From DASRIA01 sp963768885 (GTDB lineage: Bacteria > Actinomycetota > Thermoleophilia > Solirubrobacterales > JBBDJG01): a stretch of 64,000 nt of DNA. The translations under genes were made by a program, and so were the position numbers. The first letter of the stretch is position 1; the number at the start of each line of letters is the position of its first letter. Where the stretch lies: NCBI GenBank assembly GCA_963768885.1, contig CAVYJN010000006.1, forward strand, positions 1,319,029-1,383,028, written 5' to 3'. This document shows, in pieces, positions 37,972 through 45,359 of this stretch. The notes under the pieces were generated by a model, which made no database searches, was not told the DNA's origin, and worked only from the letters and a program-made list of their open reading frames with translations.

Positions 37972-38144
37972 TCCGCGCCGTCGGGGCCGAGCGCCGCGAG
38001 CGTGGCGCCGACCACGATCCCGGTGCCGAGCAGGTAGATCGTGAGAGCGACCACGACGGCCGTCGTGGTCCCGGCCGCCACGGCGCCGCCGATCGCGGCC
38101 GCGGTGAGCGTGGTGATCCCGACGAAGATGATCAGCAGTGCCAT
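37968..38144 (-). CDS. Small two-span membrane protein
   Basis: 58 residues with two hydrophobic segments (LLIIFVGITTLTAAAIGGAVA and a second around VVALTIYLLGTGIVVGATLA, each given in part). The start ATG MALLIIF has no clear ribosome binding site; longer in-frame versions exist but extend into non-coding-like sequence. It is convergent with the 50-residue gene. Function unknown. Confidence 0.5.
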   Translation of the reverse strand: MALLIIFVGITTLTAAAIGGAVAAGTTTAVVVALTIYLLGTGIVVGATLAALGPDGAD

Positions 38145-38236
38145 CGGTGGCGCATGATAGCCGCGCGGGACGGCGGCTTCCCGCCCCCGCAGCCCGGGGT
38201 TCGGGAATTCGTCCGGATCGCGTTTAGAAATCCGGC

Positions 38237-38340
38237 GTGGAGGCCATAACCACAGCACCTCCAAAGTAGAACCTTGCCTGCCAGCGGCAAGGACCTCTTG
38301 GAAAGCGTCTGACCTCCCGGCGGACGCTTTCCTTTTTTTT
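38237..38340 (+). ncRNA. Candidate small RNA ending in a strong intrinsic terminator
   Basis: About 104 bases on the plus strand in a 230-base gap. Three consecutive hairpins: GGAGG/CCTCC (38,239-38,262), CCTTGCC/GGCAAGG (38,272-38,292), and GGAAAGCGTC/GACGCTTTCC (38,300-38,332) followed by eight T residues. A TAGAAA hexamer at 38,225-38,230 is a possible -10. No open reading frame of note lies inside. The nearest upstream plus-strand gene is 266 bases away, so this is likelier an independent transcript than that gene's tail. It matches no RNA family I know. Confidence 0.5.
38300..38340 (+). terminator. Intrinsic terminator with 10-bp stem and eight T residues
   Basis: Perfect 10-bp stem GGAAAGCGTC/GACGCTTTCC with a 13-base loop directly followed by TTTTTTTT. 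It is the strongest rho-independent terminator in the window and points rightward on the plus strand. Confidence 0.9.
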
Positions 38341-38374
38341 GGGCTGTTTCCCAGGCCCCCCCGGCGAGGCGCCC

Positions 38375-38614
38375 TCAGTAGTTCGCGGGCGGATCGCTGG
38401 CCGGGAACGTCTCCTCGGCCTCGCGGTCCGCGCGCTCGTCGTCGCGCTCGTCCGGGCGCGGGTCGGCCGGCTTCTCCGGCGAGACCGCCTCCCCGGGGAC
38501 GTCCGGCAGACGTTCCTCGGTACCGGAGCCGGGGCCCTCCCGCTCGCGATTCTGCCGGCCGGCGGGCGGCTCGGCGGTCTCGCGCTCGTGCGCCGGGTCG
38601 GGCGACCGGTCCAT
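38375..38614 (-). CDS. Small disordered acidic protein ending FPASDPPANY
   Basis: 79 residues, rich in Glu, Arg, Pro and Asp, probably unstructured except for the C-terminal EETFPASDPPANY motif. That FPASDPP motif closes many short actinobacterial proteins of unknown role. The ATG lies one base after the stop of the upstream stress-protein-like gene, so they form one unit. Confidence 0.75.
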   Translation of the reverse strand: MDRSPDPAHERETAEPPAGRQNREREGPGSGTEERLPDVPGEAVSPEKPADPRPDERDDERADREAEETFPASDPPANY

Positions 38615-38615
38615 G

Positions 38616-39491
38616 TCAGGCGGAGGCGATGGTCAGCGCGATGCCCGCCGCGACCGCTGCCGGGATGCCGTAGAGAACCGTCTTGGCCATGAAGTCCGCC
38701 AGCCCACCCTTGTAGTTGCCGCTCCGCAGCAGCAGGAGCATGGGAACGTGGATGATCGTCACGATCGTCGCCAGGATGGCGATCGTGAGGAGCGCGATGC
38801 AGGCCGGATCGTCCGCGGAATAGTCGTGGAAGAGGTCACCCCGGCAATTGGCCGCCATCAGCCAGAGCGACAGGGTGCCGAGCGGGCCGACCGCGAGCGC
38901 GAGCCGGTCGCGCCGCGACATCGGCGGCAGGTAGTCGGTCTCGAACTCGGCCTGGGCGAGGTCGGCCTGGGCCTCGGCGCGCACGGACGAGACCTCCCGA
39001 ACGTCCTTGATCCGGCCTTCCGCGCCGTCGGGCTCGAGCTCGATGTGGGTGATCGGCACCGAGACCTCGCGACGAGCGCGCTCGACGATGTCCCGCTCGA
39101 GCCACGTCGCGCGCTCGCTCGGGTGGGCCACGATGATCACCTCATCGGCGGGGAACCGGACCAGCCCGTCGCGGATCGCGAGGATCGGGTCCGCCTCGCC
39201 GACCTCGCCGCTCGCCGCGACGTCCTTTCCGCGCAGCGCCTCGATCGAGACCTGCATCTTGCGCCGGGCCGTCTCGCGATCGTCGTCCAAGTCTCCGGCT
39301 GCCAGGTCGAGCGGAGACCGAACGAGCGTCGGAGCCACGATCCGCGCCTCGGCGCCGGCGCCGGCGCGCCGGGCGATCTCCTCGACGAGCCGCTCCCCCC
39401 CGACTGCCTCGTTGGCAAGAACGAGAATGCGGCGAGGGCGCTCGCGCTGCGCGCCGGAGGCGGCGCTGGTGTCGAAGGGCCTCGTTGCCAT
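38616..39491 (-). CDS. USP-like domain fused to a C-terminal membrane domain
   Basis: 291 residues. The N-terminal half resembles a universal-stress-protein fold (RILVLANEAVGGERLVEEIA, then DEVIIVAHPSERATWLERD). The C-terminal half has about three membrane spans (LALAVGPLGTLSLWLMAA, LLTIAILATIVTIIHVPML, TVLYGIPAAVAAGIALTIA). The start ATG has GGAGAT upstream. No ATP-binding glycine motif is obvious. It may be a membrane-tethered stress sensor or effector, but its function is not known. Confidence 0.75.
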   Translation of the reverse strand: MATRPFDTSAASGAQRERPRRILVLANEAVGGERLVEEIARRAGAGAEARIVAPTLVRSPLDLAAGDLDDDRETARRKMQVSIEALRGKDVAASGEVGEADPILAIRDGLVRFPADEVIIVAHPSERATWLERDIVERARREVSVPITHIELEPDGAEGRIKDVREVSSVRAEAQADLAQAEFETDYLPPMSRRDRLALAVGPLGTLSLWLMAANCRGDLFHDYSADDPACIALLTIAILATIVTIIHVPMLLLLRSGNYKGGLADFMAKTVLYGIPAAVAAGIALTIASA

Positions 39492-39558
39492 GCCGATCTC
39501 CGGGTACCCGCCGCCGAGGCGGCAAAACATCGCGCTGTCCGAGCGGCGTCTCCCGGGC

Positions 39559-40221
39559 TCAATCGCCGTGGGCGAGCGGCGTCTCCGCGAGCCGCTCGAG
39601 GAGCGCGGGGATCGACTCGAACACGCTCACCGCGCCGGCGTCGCGCAGCTCCTGGTCGGAGAAGCCGCCGGTCAGCAGCGCGATCGTCGGGACTCCGCAC
39701 CGGTGCGCGGCCTCGCAGTCCCAGGTCGAGTCCCCCACCATCACGGCGTCCCCCCCGCCCGCCTTCTCCTTCCCCGCCGCGACGAGGTCTGGGTCGGGCT
39801 TCGTGTGCTCGACGTCGGCGGAGGTGGTCCAGCCGTCGACGAGCTCGCGGGCATCGAGCAGGTCGAGATAGCGGTCGACCTCGTCGCTCTTCGCGGACGA
39901 CGCCAGCACCACGGCGTGCCCGCGGCGCTTCAGCTCCACGATCAGGTCACGGGCCTGCGGAAGGGGCTCGACCTCGCCGATCATCTCCATGTAGAGGTCC
40001 TTCTCGGCGTCGCGGATGCGGTCGCCGAGGCGCTGCTCCACCTCGTCCCCGCAGAGCGCCGCGACCAGCTGGTCTCCCCCCATGCCGATGTGGCGATGCA
40101 CCCGCCACAGCGGCAGGACGATGCCGTTGCGGCGGAAGGCACGGAACCACGCCAGGGCGTGCTGATAGTTGGTGTCGACGAGCGTTCCGTCGACGTCGAG
40201 GAGGGCTGCGGGCGGCGGCAT
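39559..40221 (-). CDS. HAD-superfamily hydrolase (phosphatase)
   Basis: 220 residues. The nucleophile motif is LLDVDGTLVDTNY, motif II lies in VVLASSAKSDEV, and the motif III/IV region is KPDPD and VMVGDSTWDCEAA. An alpha-helical cap between the first two motifs makes it a phosphoglycolate-phosphatase/beta-phosphoglucomutase-like member. The substrate cannot be predicted. Confidence 0.9.
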   Translation of the reverse strand: MPPPAALLDVDGTLVDTNYQHALAWFRAFRRNGIVLPLWRVHRHIGMGGDQLVAALCGDEVEQRLGDRIRDAEKDLYMEMIGEVEPLPQARDLIVELKRRGHAVVLASSAKSDEVDRYLDLLDARELVDGWTTSADVEHTKPDPDLVAAGKEKAGGGDAVMVGDSTWDCEAAHRCGVPTIALLTGGFSDQELRDAGAVSVFESIPALLERLAETPLAHGD

Positions 40222-40305
40222 CGCGTGGGCCTATGTCTACCGCGAAATCGTCCCGGCGAAAACCATCGGGGTTTTCGACGCCAATCCCTGGGTACAGACG
40301 AGACC

Positions 40306-40593
40306 ATGCAGGCACCCACCTCTCTGACGCTCGTCGGCGCGCTGATCGCGGTCGGGGCGCTTTTGGTCGCGTTCGCCGTGATCATCGGCGCACCGATCCT
40401 GGCCGTGCCGTTCGTGGTGCTCGGTGCGTTCATATTTCTCGTGTGGCGAGGCAAGCAACGTTCCGATCCGACGCTGCGGGAGCGCCACGGCGCCCGGGTC
40501 CCGACCACCGAGGAGGCCGCGGCCGACCCCGCCGGGGACTCGGGGGTCCGTGAAGCCGCCCGGGCCAAGAGCTCGAGCACCCGCGCCGCGTAG
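40306..40593 (+). CDS. Small membrane protein with basic cytoplasmic tail
   Basis: 95 residues. Two hydrophobic spans (LTLVGALIAVGALLVAFAVI and PILAVPFVVLGAFIFLVW) are followed by a charged, probably disordered tail. Its stop lies inside the start region of the next gene on the same strand, so they may be cotranscribed. Function unknown. Confidence 0.7.
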   Translation: MQAPTSLTLVGALIAVGALLVAFAVIIGAPILAVPFVVLGAFIFLVWRGKQRSDPTLRERHGARVPTTEEAAADPAGDSGVREAARAKSSSTRAA

Positions 40594-41323
40594 CGTCCTC
40601 GTCGGCTGCTCCGGCTGGAACTACGCCGAATGGCGGGAGCGGTTCTACCCCGAGGGGCTGCCCGCGCGCCTGTGGCTCGAGCACTACGCCGCGACGTTCC
40701 CGACGGTCGAGGTGAACAGCACCTTCTACCGGCTGCCGTCGCGCGACGCGGTCGCGCGCTGGGCGCAGCAGACCCCCTCTGACTTCGTCTTCACCGTCAA
40801 GGCGAGCCGCTACCTCACCCACGTCAAGCGCCTCACGGACCTGGGCCGCGGCGTCGAGCGCTTCTACGAGCGCATCCAGCCGTTGATCGACGCGGGCAAG
40901 CTCGGCCCGGTGCTCTGGCAACTCCCGGCGAACTTCAAACGCGACCTCGGGCGTCTCGAAGATGCGCTCGAGCAACTGCCCGCCGGAAGGCAGTGCTTCG
41001 AGTTCCGCGATGCGAGCTGGTTCGTCCCGGAGGTATACGAGGCGCTGCGCCGCCGCGGCGCCGCGCTCGTGATCGGCGACCATCCCGAGCGACCGTTCCA
41101 GGCGCGCGAGCTGACCGCGGACTGGACCTTCGTGCGGTTCCACTACGGGCACCGCGGCCGCAAGGGCAACTACTCGCGATCCGAGATCGAGGAATGGGCG
41201 CGGCGGATCTCAGGCTGGCGGGCCCGCGCCGACGTCTACTGCTACTTCAACAACGACTGGCAGGGTTTCGCCGTCAAGAACGCGCTCGAGCTGCGGCGCG
41301 CGCTGGATCACCTAGGAGCGTGA
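40550..41323 (+). CDS. DUF72-family protein
   Basis: 257 residues from a GTG overlapping the end of the preceding gene. The TIM-barrel DUF72 signature is clear: VGCSGWNYAEWRERFYPEGL, EVNSTFYRLPS, FTVKASRYLTHVKRL, LGPVLWQLPANFKRD and the C-terminal YCYFNNDWQGFAVKNA. The function of the family is not established. It ends by overlapping the convergent Ku gene by 12 bases. Confidence 0.92.
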   Translation: MKPPGPRARAPAPRSVLVGCSGWNYAEWRERFYPEGLPARLWLEHYAATFPTVEVNSTFYRLPSRDAVARWAQQTPSDFVFTVKASRYLTHVKRLTDLGRGVERFYERIQPLIDAGKLGPVLWQLPANFKRDLGRLEDALEQLPAGRQCFEFRDASWFVPEVYEALRRRGAALVIGDHPERPFQARELTADWTFVRFHYGHRGRKGNYSRSEIEEWARRISGWRARADVYCYFNNDWQGFAVKNALELRRALDHLGA

Positions 41324-42232
41324 GCCGGCCTTCGGCTTCTTGGAGCGGGCGGCCGGCTTCTTGGCCGGAGCCTTCTTCGCGGGCGAGCCGCCGTTGGAGG
41401 CGGACTTCGCCGGAGCCTTCTTGGCGCGGGCCTTCGCCGCCGGCTTTCGCTCCGTGGCGGCTGCGAGGCTCGCCTCGAGCGCGGCCATCAGGTCGGGCAC
41501 CTCGGTCGGCTCCTCGACCTCGGGGAGCACCGACACCTCCTGGCCCTGCGCCTTGCGCTCGATCAGGTCGAGCACCCGCTCGCGGTACTCGTCGCGGTAC
41601 TTGGTCGGGTCGAACTCCGTCGCCTGGGACTCGATCAGCTGGCGCGCCATCGCCAGCTCCCGCTCGGTCGCGCGCGCGTCGTCGTCGGGCAGCTCGTCGA
41701 GGCGGTCCGACGGGACCAGCTCGTCGGCGAACAGCATCGTCTCCATCGTGAGGACGTCGCCCGCGGGGCGGATCGCGGTCAGATACTCCTTGGAGCGCAG
41801 CACGACTCGCGCGATCGCGACCTTGTTGGTGTCGCGCAGGGCGTCGAGCAGCAGCCTGTAGGCCTTCGCGGCCCCGGTGTCCGGAACCAGGTAATAGGGA
41901 TGCTCGTAGTAGAGCGGGTCGATCTCGTCGAGATCGACGAAGTCCTCGATGTCGATCGAGCGCGTCTTCTTGGGATCGAGCGCGTCGAGCTCGTCGGGCG
42001 TTATCACGACGTACTTGTCGGGGGCGATCTCGTAGCCCTTCACGATGTTCTCGAAGGGGACCTCCTCCCCGTCCTTGGCGCAGACGCGCTTCTGCTGGAT
42101 GCGCTGGTGGTCCGCGTCGTGGAGCTGGTTGAAACGGACGGTCTTCTTCGAAACCGCGCTGTAGAGCTTCACGGGCACGTTCACGAGCCCGAAGCTGATG
42201 GCACCTCTCCAGATCGACCTAGCCATTGCCAC
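41312..42232 (-). CDS. ku: Bacterial Ku, non-homologous end joining
   Basis: 306 residues. Homodimeric ring protein binding DNA ends and recruiting LigD. The core starts SIWRGAISFGLVNVPVKLY and includes YYLVPDTGAAKAYRLLLDAL and LRSKEYLTAIRP. The C-terminus is a long Lys/Ala/Pro-rich tail (repeated KKAPAK) like the basic extensions that bind DNA in mycobacterial Ku. LigD is not in this window. A GAGGAG ribosome binding site precedes the ATG. Confidence 0.95.
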   Translation of the reverse strand: MAMARSIWRGAISFGLVNVPVKLYSAVSKKTVRFNQLHDADHQRIQQKRVCAKDGEEVPFENIVKGYEIAPDKYVVITPDELDALDPKKTRSIDIEDFVDLDEIDPLYYEHPYYLVPDTGAAKAYRLLLDALRDTNKVAIARVVLRSKEYLTAIRPAGDVLTMETMLFADELVPSDRLDELPDDDARATERELAMARQLIESQATEFDPTKYRDEYRERVLDLIERKAQGQEVSVLPEVEEPTEVPDLMAALEASLAAATERKPAAKARAKKAPAKSASNGGSPAKKAPAKKPAARSKKPKAGSRS

Positions 42233-42327
42233 TCCTCATTCGACACAAGTGATGTTACTTACCGCCCGGCGCCCCGGCTCTGCAACGGAACTCTCATAAG
42301 GACCGCCGCTCCGGGGCAAACTCATCG

Positions 42328-42987
42328 CTAGCGGACGTCGAAGCTGTCCCCGCCGGACACGGTCCCGGCCACGCGGCCGGCGCGGGCCGCCAGGATCCCC
42401 GCCTCGAGCTGCTCCTGCGAGACGACCCCGATCACGTGGGCGACGACACGGCCGCGGGCGTCCACGAAGAACGTCTCGGGGATACCGGTGGCGCCGTAGC
42501 GGTCGGCGACGCCGCGCCGCGCGTCGCGCACGCTCGGGTAGTCCAGGCCGAACTCCTTGCTGAACGCGCGCGCGTCGCCGCGCAGATCCTGGATGTTGAT
42601 CCCCAGGAAGGCGACGCCCGCCTTGCCGTAACGCTCCCAGCCCTTGCGCAGCCGCGGCGACTCCTCGCGGCACGGCGTGCACCAGGAGGCCCACATGTTG
42701 AGCACGACGGGCGTGCCGCGCAGCTCCGCGACGGAGACGCGGCCGTCCCCGAACGCCGGCCCGATCGCGCGCTCGAGCCGCGGGGGCAGGTCGCCGCGCT
42801 CGAGCACCTCGAGGGAGAAGGCCGGGGCACGCGCCGCGCGCCCGTCTGCGAGCGCCGAGTCGATCTCGTCGTTGGTGCCCTTGGCCTTGAGGCCGTAGGC
42901 GAGCAGCCCGACGAAGCCCACGACGAGCACGAGAGCGGCCCAGCGGCCGAGCGAACGCCGCCTGCCTGATCCCGTGCCCGCTTCCAC
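42328..42987 (-). CDS. TlpA/ResA-like membrane-anchored thioredoxin
   Basis: About 219 residues from GTG. An N-terminal anchor (WAALVLVVGFVGLLAYGL) is followed by an extracytoplasmic thioredoxin fold with active site MWASWCTPCREESP and cis-Pro region GIPETFFVDARG. This fits thiol reductases of cytochrome c maturation or periplasmic redox repair. No ccd or ccs genes are adjacent. The start could be further upstream. Confidence 0.88.
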   Translation of the reverse strand: MEAGTGSGRRRSLGRWAALVLVVGFVGLLAYGLKAKGTNDEIDSALADGRAARAPAFSLEVLERGDLPPRLERAIGPAFGDGRVSVAELRGTPVVLNMWASWCTPCREESPRLRKGWERYGKAGVAFLGINIQDLRGDARAFSKEFGLDYPSVRDARRGVADRYGATGIPETFFVDARGRVVAHVIGVVSQEQLEAGILAARAGRVAGTVSGGDSFDVR

Positions 42988-43059
42988 GGCCAAAGCCTGA
43001 CAGACCGCCCGCGGCGTTACGTCATCCGCTGGGCGTAGCTTTCGCAAAGCAGCCTCGCC

Positions 43060-43413
43060 ATGGAAGGGAGACCAGCAAACGCCGCCTATCCGCTCGTGCT
43101 CCGCGAGGGCTTCCCGACCGCATGCGCGGCGTGCGCGTCACGGCTGCTGCAACTCGAAGCGTGGCGGGAGCGGACCGGAGGCGGGCTGACACTGCGGTTG
43201 CGCTGCCCCGAGTGCGACGTCCGCGTGATTCGCGACTTCGACGCCGAGGAGGCGGTGCGCGTCGACGACGCGCTGTCGCAGGCCCGGCTCGACATGGTCG
43301 CGCTGTACGAGGCGGTCGTGCGCAACAACATGGACATCGAGGCGACGCTGCTCGCCAAGGCGTTCGAGCTCGACCTCGTCGGCCCGGACGACTTCGCGCA
43401 GCGGCGAGCCTGA
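43060..43413 (+). CDS. Conserved small protein with zinc-ribbon-like cysteines
   Basis: 117 residues. Cys pairs in TACAACASRLL and RLRCPECDVRV could form a four-cysteine zinc ribbon, followed by an acidic helical region (EEAVRVDDALSQARLDMVAL). No family is recognised. It is 83 bases upstream of corA on the same strand. A TACAAT hexamer lies in that gap at about 43,435. Confidence 0.6.
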   Translation: MEGRPANAAYPLVLREGFPTACAACASRLLQLEAWRERTGGGLTLRLRCPECDVRVIRDFDAEEAVRVDDALSQARLDMVALYEAVVRNNMDIEATLLAKAFELDLVGPDDFAQRRA

Positions 43414-43496
43414 CAGGACCCGAGGAAGCCGCGGTTACAATCGGACCGCGCTACACCGGAGACGAACCTGATGACGGCCAGCGAAGACCCACTCCC

Positions 43497-44498
43497 ATGC
43501 CGATCGCCTTTCGACCACGACTGCCACGCAGGACACGGGCTCGCCGTGGCGGGGTCGCCGCGCCTTCTCCGGAGCGCACCCAGCCGCAGATAGAGGTCCT
43601 CGCCCACGGAGGCATCCGCTGGATCCACATCGAGGAGCCGGGGCCGCTCGAGCGCGCCTGGCTCGCGGAGCACTTCGCCTTCCACCCGCTGGACATCGAG
43701 GACGTCATGTCCCGGAACCAGCGGCCGAAGATCGACGAGTACCCGGAGTACCTGTTCATCGTCCTGCACTTCCCGATCTTCGACAAGCAGGTCGGCCGCC
43801 TGAACGCGGGCGAGCTGGACCTGTTCGTCGGGCCCGACTACATCATCACGCTGCCGAACCAGCCGCTGAAGCCGGTCGAGTACCTGTTCGAGCGCTGCCG
43901 CACCAACGAGGAGGTGCGCGAGCAGCTCTTCTCCAAGGGCACGGGCTACCTGCTCTACCAGATCGTCGACCAGTCGTTCGACTACTGCTTCCCGATGCTG
44001 CGCAAGATCGGGAACAAGCTCGAGCAGCTCGAGGAGGACATCTTCAGCGGGCGCGGCGAGGAGATCGTGCGCGACATCTCCAACGTGAAGCAGGAGATCA
44101 TCAACTTCCGCAAGACGATCCGCCCTCAGCGCACCGTGCTGCGGGACCTCGAGCGCACCAAGCAGCGCTACATGCGCGACGAGCTCGAGGTCTACTTCGA
44201 CGACATCGTCGACGCTTCCGAGCGCATCTGGGACATGCTCGAGAACTACAAGGAGGTCGTCGAGGCGCTCGAGGACACCAACGAGTCCGTGATCTCGCAC
44301 CGCGTCAACGACATCCTGCGCGTGCTGACCTCGATCAGCGTGATCGTGCTGCCGCTGACGTTCATCGCGAGCCTCTGGGGGATGAACGTGGGCGTCCCCG
44401 GGGAGGGCGACAACACCGCCTTCTGGATCATCACCGGCGTGATGGTCGGCATGCTCGTCGGCATGGTGACGTTCTTCCGCCGGCGCGGCTGGCTCTAA
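43497..44498 (+). CDS. corA: CorA-family Mg2+/Co2+ transporter
   Basis: 333 residues. A cytoplasmic alpha/beta N-domain (WIHIEEPGPLERAWLAEHF, HPLDIEDVMSR) leads through long stalk helices into two C-terminal membrane spans. The CorA signature GMN is present in SLWGMNVGVPG at the end of the first span. The second span ends in a basic tail RRRGWL. The start ATG MPIAFRP is chosen because the upstream sequence lacks conservation-like features. Confidence 0.93.
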   Translation: MPIAFRPRLPRRTRARRGGVAAPSPERTQPQIEVLAHGGIRWIHIEEPGPLERAWLAEHFAFHPLDIEDVMSRNQRPKIDEYPEYLFIVLHFPIFDKQVGRLNAGELDLFVGPDYIITLPNQPLKPVEYLFERCRTNEEVREQLFSKGTGYLLYQIVDQSFDYCFPMLRKIGNKLEQLEEDIFSGRGEEIVRDISNVKQEIINFRKTIRPQRTVLRDLERTKQRYMRDELEVYFDDIVDASERIWDMLENYKEVVEALEDTNESVISHRVNDILRVLTSISVIVLPLTFIASLWGMNVGVPGEGDNTAFWIITGVMVGMLVGMVTFFRRRGWL

Positions 44499-44510
44499 TG
44501 ATTCTGGCGA

Positions 44511-44565
44511 GCGCCGCAGGCGCGAAGCACACGACTTTAGGTGGCGGCGAAGCCGCCTAGATATT
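44511..44565 (+). repeat. Two-hairpin intergenic repeat, copy 2 (after corA)
   Basis: Plus strand: hairpin GCGCC-GCA-GGCGC, 10-base spacer, ACTTTAGGT, hairpin GGCGGC-GAA-GCCGCC, TAGATATT. The last 32 bases are identical to the inverse of copy 1 at 21,095-21,126. It lies between corA and the SRPBCC gene, both on the plus strand. No T-run follows. Confidence 0.8.
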
Positions 44566-44602
44566 CCAGGGAGCATCAATTTCCAAGATCCGACGGCAAG
44601 CC

Positions 44603-45028
44603 GTGATCGACGCGCCCGTCGAGCAGGTGTGGCAGTTGGTGGGCGACCCAAGGCGCCACCCCGAGTGGTTCCCGCGGGTGATCGAGGTCAACGGCGAGCG
44701 CTTCGACGAGGGCGAGGAGTACGCGCAGGTCACCCGGGAGCCTTCCGGCAAGGTGGTCCGCACGGACTTCCTGATCGAGCGCATGGACAACCTCCGGGAG
44801 ATCCGGTTCGCGTGCCAGAAGACCGGCATGTACGCGCACTGGCTGCTCACCGACGCCCAGGGCGACACCTTCGTGGACGTCGAGATGGGGATGCAGCCGA
44901 AGCACGTCGGCCAGAAGGTGTTCGACGCCGTCGCCGGTCGCCGTTACTTCACGCGATGGCTCGACCAGTCGATCGACGCGCTGCGGCGCATCGCCGGCCG
45001 GTCTGCTCCCGCTCCGCCCGCCTCTTAG
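44603..45028 (+). CDS. SRPBCC/polyketide-cyclase-like lipid-binding-fold protein
   Basis: 141 residues from the GTG. The START-like signature VIDAPVEQVWQLVGDPRRHPEWFP is followed by strands TDFLIERMDNLREIRF and YAHWLLTDAQGDTFVDVEM. Relatives usually begin several residues earlier. An in-frame ATT behind CAGGGAGC at about 44,577 could be a non-standard start. The ligand is unknown. It is convergent with the CysO-like gene. Confidence 0.85.
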   Translation: MIDAPVEQVWQLVGDPRRHPEWFPRVIEVNGERFDEGEEYAQVTREPSGKVVRTDFLIERMDNLREIRFACQKTGMYAHWLLTDAQGDTFVDVEMGMQPKHVGQKVFDAVAGRRYFTRWLDQSIDALRRIAGRSAPAPPAS

Positions 45029-45088
45029 CCGCGCGCAGCCAGTCGCGGCGCAGCGGCACGCGACGAGGCTCCGGGAAGCCGCCCCGCG

Positions 45089-45358
45089 CTAGCCGCCGGC
45101 GACTGCGGGCAGGATCGTGATCTCGTCGCCGTTGCCGACGGGGGTGTCCAGACCGGCGCCGAAGCGGATGTCCTCGCCACCGACGTAGACGTTCACGAAG
45201 CGCCGCAGCTCGCCGTTCTCGGTGATGCGATCGCGCAGGCCCTCGTAGCGCGCGTAGAGCGCGTCGAGCGCCTCGCCCACCGAGCTGCCCTCGACCTCGG
45301 CCTCCGACTCGTTTCCGGTCAGGGTCCGCAGCTGCGCGGGGATCTTCACGGTCGGCAA
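45089..45358 (-). CDS. CysO-like sulfur-carrier protein (MoaD/ThiS family)
   Basis: 89-residue ubiquitin-fold protein ending in the di-glycine tail TILPAVAGG, which carries a thiocarboxylate in sulfur-carrier proteins. The segment RRFVNVYVGGEDIRFGAGLD and the tail closely resemble mycobacterial CysO (sulfur donor for cysteine synthase CysM), more than MoaD or ThiS. It starts at a TTG one base after the stop of the threonine-synthase-like gene, so both come from one SAM-riboswitch-controlled transcript. No molybdopterin or thiamine genes are near. Confidence 0.88.
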   Translation of the reverse strand: MPTVKIPAQLRTLTGNESEAEVEGSSVGEALDALYARYEGLRDRITENGELRRFVNVYVGGEDIRFGAGLDTPVGNGDEITILPAVAGG

Positions 45359-45359
45359 C

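Noticed and set aside
38226..38264. Seven-codon frame MASTPDF with a good ribosome binding site on the minus strand
   Set aside because: The GGAGG that looks like a ribosome binding site is one arm of a hairpin of the candidate small RNA; too short to support as a gene.
38237..38340. Assignment of the small RNA to the actinobacterial 6C RNA family
   Set aside because: The C-rich loops that define 6C RNA are missing; only a single CCC lies in the terminator loop.
43412..43440. CTGACA and TACAAT as a promoter for corA
   Set aside because: Spacing of 20 bases is too long for a normal sigma-70-type promoter, so only the -10-like hexamer was mentioned.
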